Source: an uncultured bacterium
GTDB lineage: Bacteria; Patescibacteriota; Patescibacteriia; CAIQCM01
Direction of reading: 5' to 3'
NCBI GenBank assembly: GCA_903870305.1
Contig: CAIQCM010000097.1
Span: 1-6,415 of the forward strand
DNA length: 6,415 nucleotides
The first letter of the stretch is position 1. The number at the start of each line of letters is the position of its first letter. Shown one piece after another: positions 5,416 through 6,415 of the stretch. Under the pieces are notes generated by a model, which was given only the letters and a program-made list of their open reading frames with translations, was not told the origin of the DNA and did not search any database. The position numbers and the translations under genes are program-made.

Positions 5416-6048
5416 CTATTTTGTCGTTACCGGCGGGATGGGTATTGGCGCGGGAGGAACCGTCGGATTGGATGACGGCAACGCGTCAAAGGTTATTTTT
5501 GTGGCGTTCACTGTCGTCGCATCTTTAATATTATCGGCGGAAGTGACCGTCACTACCATGCTCACCTTGATGGCGTCAAAACTGACCGTTTTCTCGGTGA
5601 AAGGAGCCGGCGGCGCAACAAGTTTTCCGCTTTTCATTGACTCTTGAAAGGCCTTATTGGCCGCAGCCATCTCCTCGGGCGTCGAGGGAATGCGGACGGT
5701 GATCTGCGTCTTATCCGTCACAACGATGGTTCGCTCGGTTGGACCGGGGGTGTCCAACGGATTGAAATTAACCGGATTGGCGGCGATCGTGAATCTGTCG
5801 GTATCCACCGACTTGACCGTGCCGGAGATCGTATTGACTGTTATCGGCGATGGCGGAATAAGTCCGCTCGCCGCGATCTTCTTTTTTGCCGCAGCCATGC
5901 CGGCGGCATACCCGCTCGTATAATCGCCGCTTCCTCCAATGATCGACCCGCCGGCGCTTCGGCTCGCGCCCCACGAGTAACCGACGATGACTAAAGCGAC
6001 AACGGCGACCGCAGCCACCGCTATCCACATTGTTTTTATCCCATTCAT
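5416..6048 (-). CDS. Membrane-anchored extracytoplasmic protein, DUF5666-like
   Basis: The 210-residue protein starts with MNGIKTMW and one hydrophobic helix (about 7-24, rich in A and V) that acts as an uncleaved signal anchor. A small-residue linker (25-69) with GGSGDYTSGYAAG leads to a beta-rich domain (70-187). The domain pattern is ISGTVKSVD, then FTIAAN, TIVVTDKTQITV and, after a helical insert (STPEEMAAANKAF), VSMVVTVTS and VNATKITF. This G-x-V-x-x-V ... T-x-I ... A-x-x-I layout resembles the DUF5666 beta-barrel domain. A Pro-rich tail (PTVPPAPIPIPPV) ends the protein. The molecular role is unknown; an extracellular or wall-facing location is inferred. The start at 6048 (ATG) is preferred over an in-frame GTG at 6084, because that GTG overlaps the -10 region of the promoter. 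It is divergent from the partial surface-protein gene. Confidence 0.85.
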   Translation of the reverse strand: MNGIKTMWIAVAAVAVVALVIVGYSWGASRSAGGSIIGGSGDYTSGYAAGMAAAKKKIAASGLIPPSPITVNTISGTVKSVDTDRFTIAANPVNFNPLDTPGPTERTIVVTDKTQITVRIPSTPEEMAAANKAFQESMKSGKLVAPPAPFTEKTVSFDAIKVSMVVTVTSADNIKDATTVNATKITFDALPSSNPTVPPAPIPIPPVTTK

Positions 6049-6074
6049 ATTAAATGGAGTTATGTTAGTTCCAT

Positions 6075-6083
6075 AGTATAGCA
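6075..6083 (-). promoter_or_regulatory. Extended -10 promoter for the DUF5666-like gene
   Basis: On the - strand TGC-TATACT (6083 down to 6075) is an extended -10 element, with five of six matches to TATAAT. No good -35 hexamer is seen 16-18 bp upstream, which is tolerable for extended -10 promoters. The start would be near 6068, giving a leader of about 20 nt before the ATG at 6048. The preceding bases TTGTGC are identical to those at the opposing promoter. Confidence 0.6.
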
Positions 6084-6103
6084 CAAGTATGTCGGCATTG
6101 TGC
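6081..6103. promoter_or_regulatory. Possible operator: GCACAA-N11-TTGTGC dyad
   Basis: GCACAA (6081-6086) and TTGTGC (6098-6103) form a perfect six-base dyad with centres 17 bp apart. It lies between the two divergent promoters and overlaps the upstream edge of the - strand one. A third TTGTGC stands at 6122-6127, inside the + strand promoter. This spacing would suit a dimeric regulator, but the half-sites are short and may be coincidental. Confidence 0.3.
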
Positions 6104-6106
6104 CTT

Positions 6107-6133
6107 TTGTGGATAACTCGTTTGTGCTAAAGT
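6107..6133 (+). promoter_or_regulatory. Probable extended -10 promoter for the partial surface-protein gene
   Basis: TGC-TAAAGT (6125-6133) is an extended -10 box, with the hexamer matching TATAAT at four of six. A weak TTGTGG (6107-6112) lies 15 bp upstream as a possible -35. The start would fall near 6140, leaving a leader of only about 13 nt before the ATG at 6153. Confidence 0.5.
6108..6116 (-). promoter_or_regulatory. Consensus DnaA box
   Basis: Read on the - strand this is TTATCCACA, an exact match to the DnaA box. It overlaps the putative -35 region of the + strand promoter. A one-mismatch copy, CTATCCACA, stands at 6021-6029 on + inside the divergent gene. No cluster, AT-rich unwinding element or dnaA/dnaN gene is seen, so an origin is not supported; promoter control by DnaA or chance is more likely. 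Confidence 0.4.
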
Positions 6134-6152
6134 AAACAACTAATAAAGCCCT

Positions 6153-6415
6153 ATGACCAAGAAGACACTAATTAAGCGATCCGGATCAAAGCGGTCCGCG
6201 AAACGATTTTTAATGTTCCGTCTCGTGACGGGCGCCGTGCTCGTCGGCGTGTTTGCGATTTTTGGCTTGATCGATAAAAATACTTTGGCGCAGTCATGGT
6301 CCGAACCGACCGGCGCTCCGCCAAGCAACAATGCGACCGGTCCGGTCTGGGCGCAAAACTCCATGGCGCAAACCGGCAATTTTTGGCTTTCGGGCAAAGG
6401 GCGACTTGACACGAG
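6153..6415 (+). CDS. N-terminal part of a secreted or surface protein (3' end outside window)
   Basis: The open frame runs from ATG 6153 to the window edge, 87 full codons, without a stop. Residues 1-18 are strongly basic (MTKKTLIKRSGSKRSAKR). A hydrophobic helix follows (about 19-39, FLMFRLVTGAVLVGVFAIFGL), so this is a signal peptide or membrane anchor. The mature start contains SWSEPTGAPPSNNATGPVW and then AQTGNFWLSGKGRLDT. Similar W-x-E-P-x-x-x-P-P-x-x-N openings followed by a G-N-F-W-I/L-S-G-x-G-R segment are, as I recall, common at the N-termini of large Parcubacteria surface proteins of unknown function. The function cannot be named from this fragment. Its divergent partner is also an anchored envelope protein. 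Confidence 0.8.
   Translation, partial: MTKKTLIKRSGSKRSAKRFLMFRLVTGAVLVGVFAIFGLIDKNTLAQSWSEPTGAPPSNNATGPVWAQNSMAQTGNFWLSGKGRLDT

Noticed and set aside
5435..5994. + strand open frames at 5438-5647, 5644-5994 and 5657-5923
   Set aside because: They lie antisense to the DUF5666-like gene, which has a clear anchor, domain pattern, promoter and terminator.
6021..6116. Replication origin based on two DnaA-like boxes
   Set aside because: There is one exact and one mismatched box only, one lying in coding sequence, with no AT-rich unwinding region and no dnaA, dnaN or gidA neighbours.

Overview
The window carries a complete heat-shock chaperone operon, hrcA-grpE-dnaK-dnaJ, all on the + strand. It sits behind one sigma70-type promoter that overlaps a perfect CIRCE operator. 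A small multi-membrane-span protein gene (CvpA-like topology) follows, probably as read-through cargo. A strong bidirectional terminator then separates the operon from two divergently arranged genes for cell-envelope proteins: a membrane-anchored, DUF5666-like extracytoplasmic protein on the - strand, and the start of a secreted or surface protein on the + strand that runs off the window.

The organism is most likely a Candidate Phyla Radiation (Patescibacteria) bacterium, probably Parcubacteria-like, with roughly balanced GC. This is inferred from several things: the very short HrcA (219 residues against about 340) and short GrpE (147 residues), the lack of clear Shine-Dalgarno sequences, a surface protein starting with a W-x-E-P-T-G-A-P-P-x-x-N type segment, a DUF5666-like anchored protein, and gaps stuffed with short CTAA/TTAG repeats. 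No rRNA or other marker is present to prove it.

Layout: 1-20 end of an upstream terminator; 22-118 imperfect palindrome of degenerate repeats; 144-182 promoter plus CIRCE; 197-856 hrcA; 860-926 TTAGGG-like palindrome; 936-1379 grpE; 1393-1413 CTAAC-type heptamer repeat; 1434-3290 dnaK; 3308-3407 palindromic REP-like element; 3448-4515 dnaJ; 4525-4602 palindrome with an ATTAGAC tandem repeat; 4609-5121 membrane protein; 5139-5300 second REP-like element; 5348-5392 bidirectional terminator; 5416-6048 (-) DUF5666-like protein; 6049-6152 divergent promoter region with a consensus DnaA box; 6153-6415 (+) partial surface protein.

How the parts fit: HrcA represses its own operon by binding CIRCE over the promoter. 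DnaK, DnaJ and GrpE form the Hsp70 folding machine: DnaJ delivers substrate and stimulates ATP hydrolysis, and GrpE releases ADP. The most unusual aspect is not a gene. Every junction of the operon is occupied by a repeat element of one of two families. The heptamer CTAA/TTAG family recurs with different unit sequences but the same palindromic architecture, and similar low-complexity sequence has apparently entered the 3' end of dnaK.
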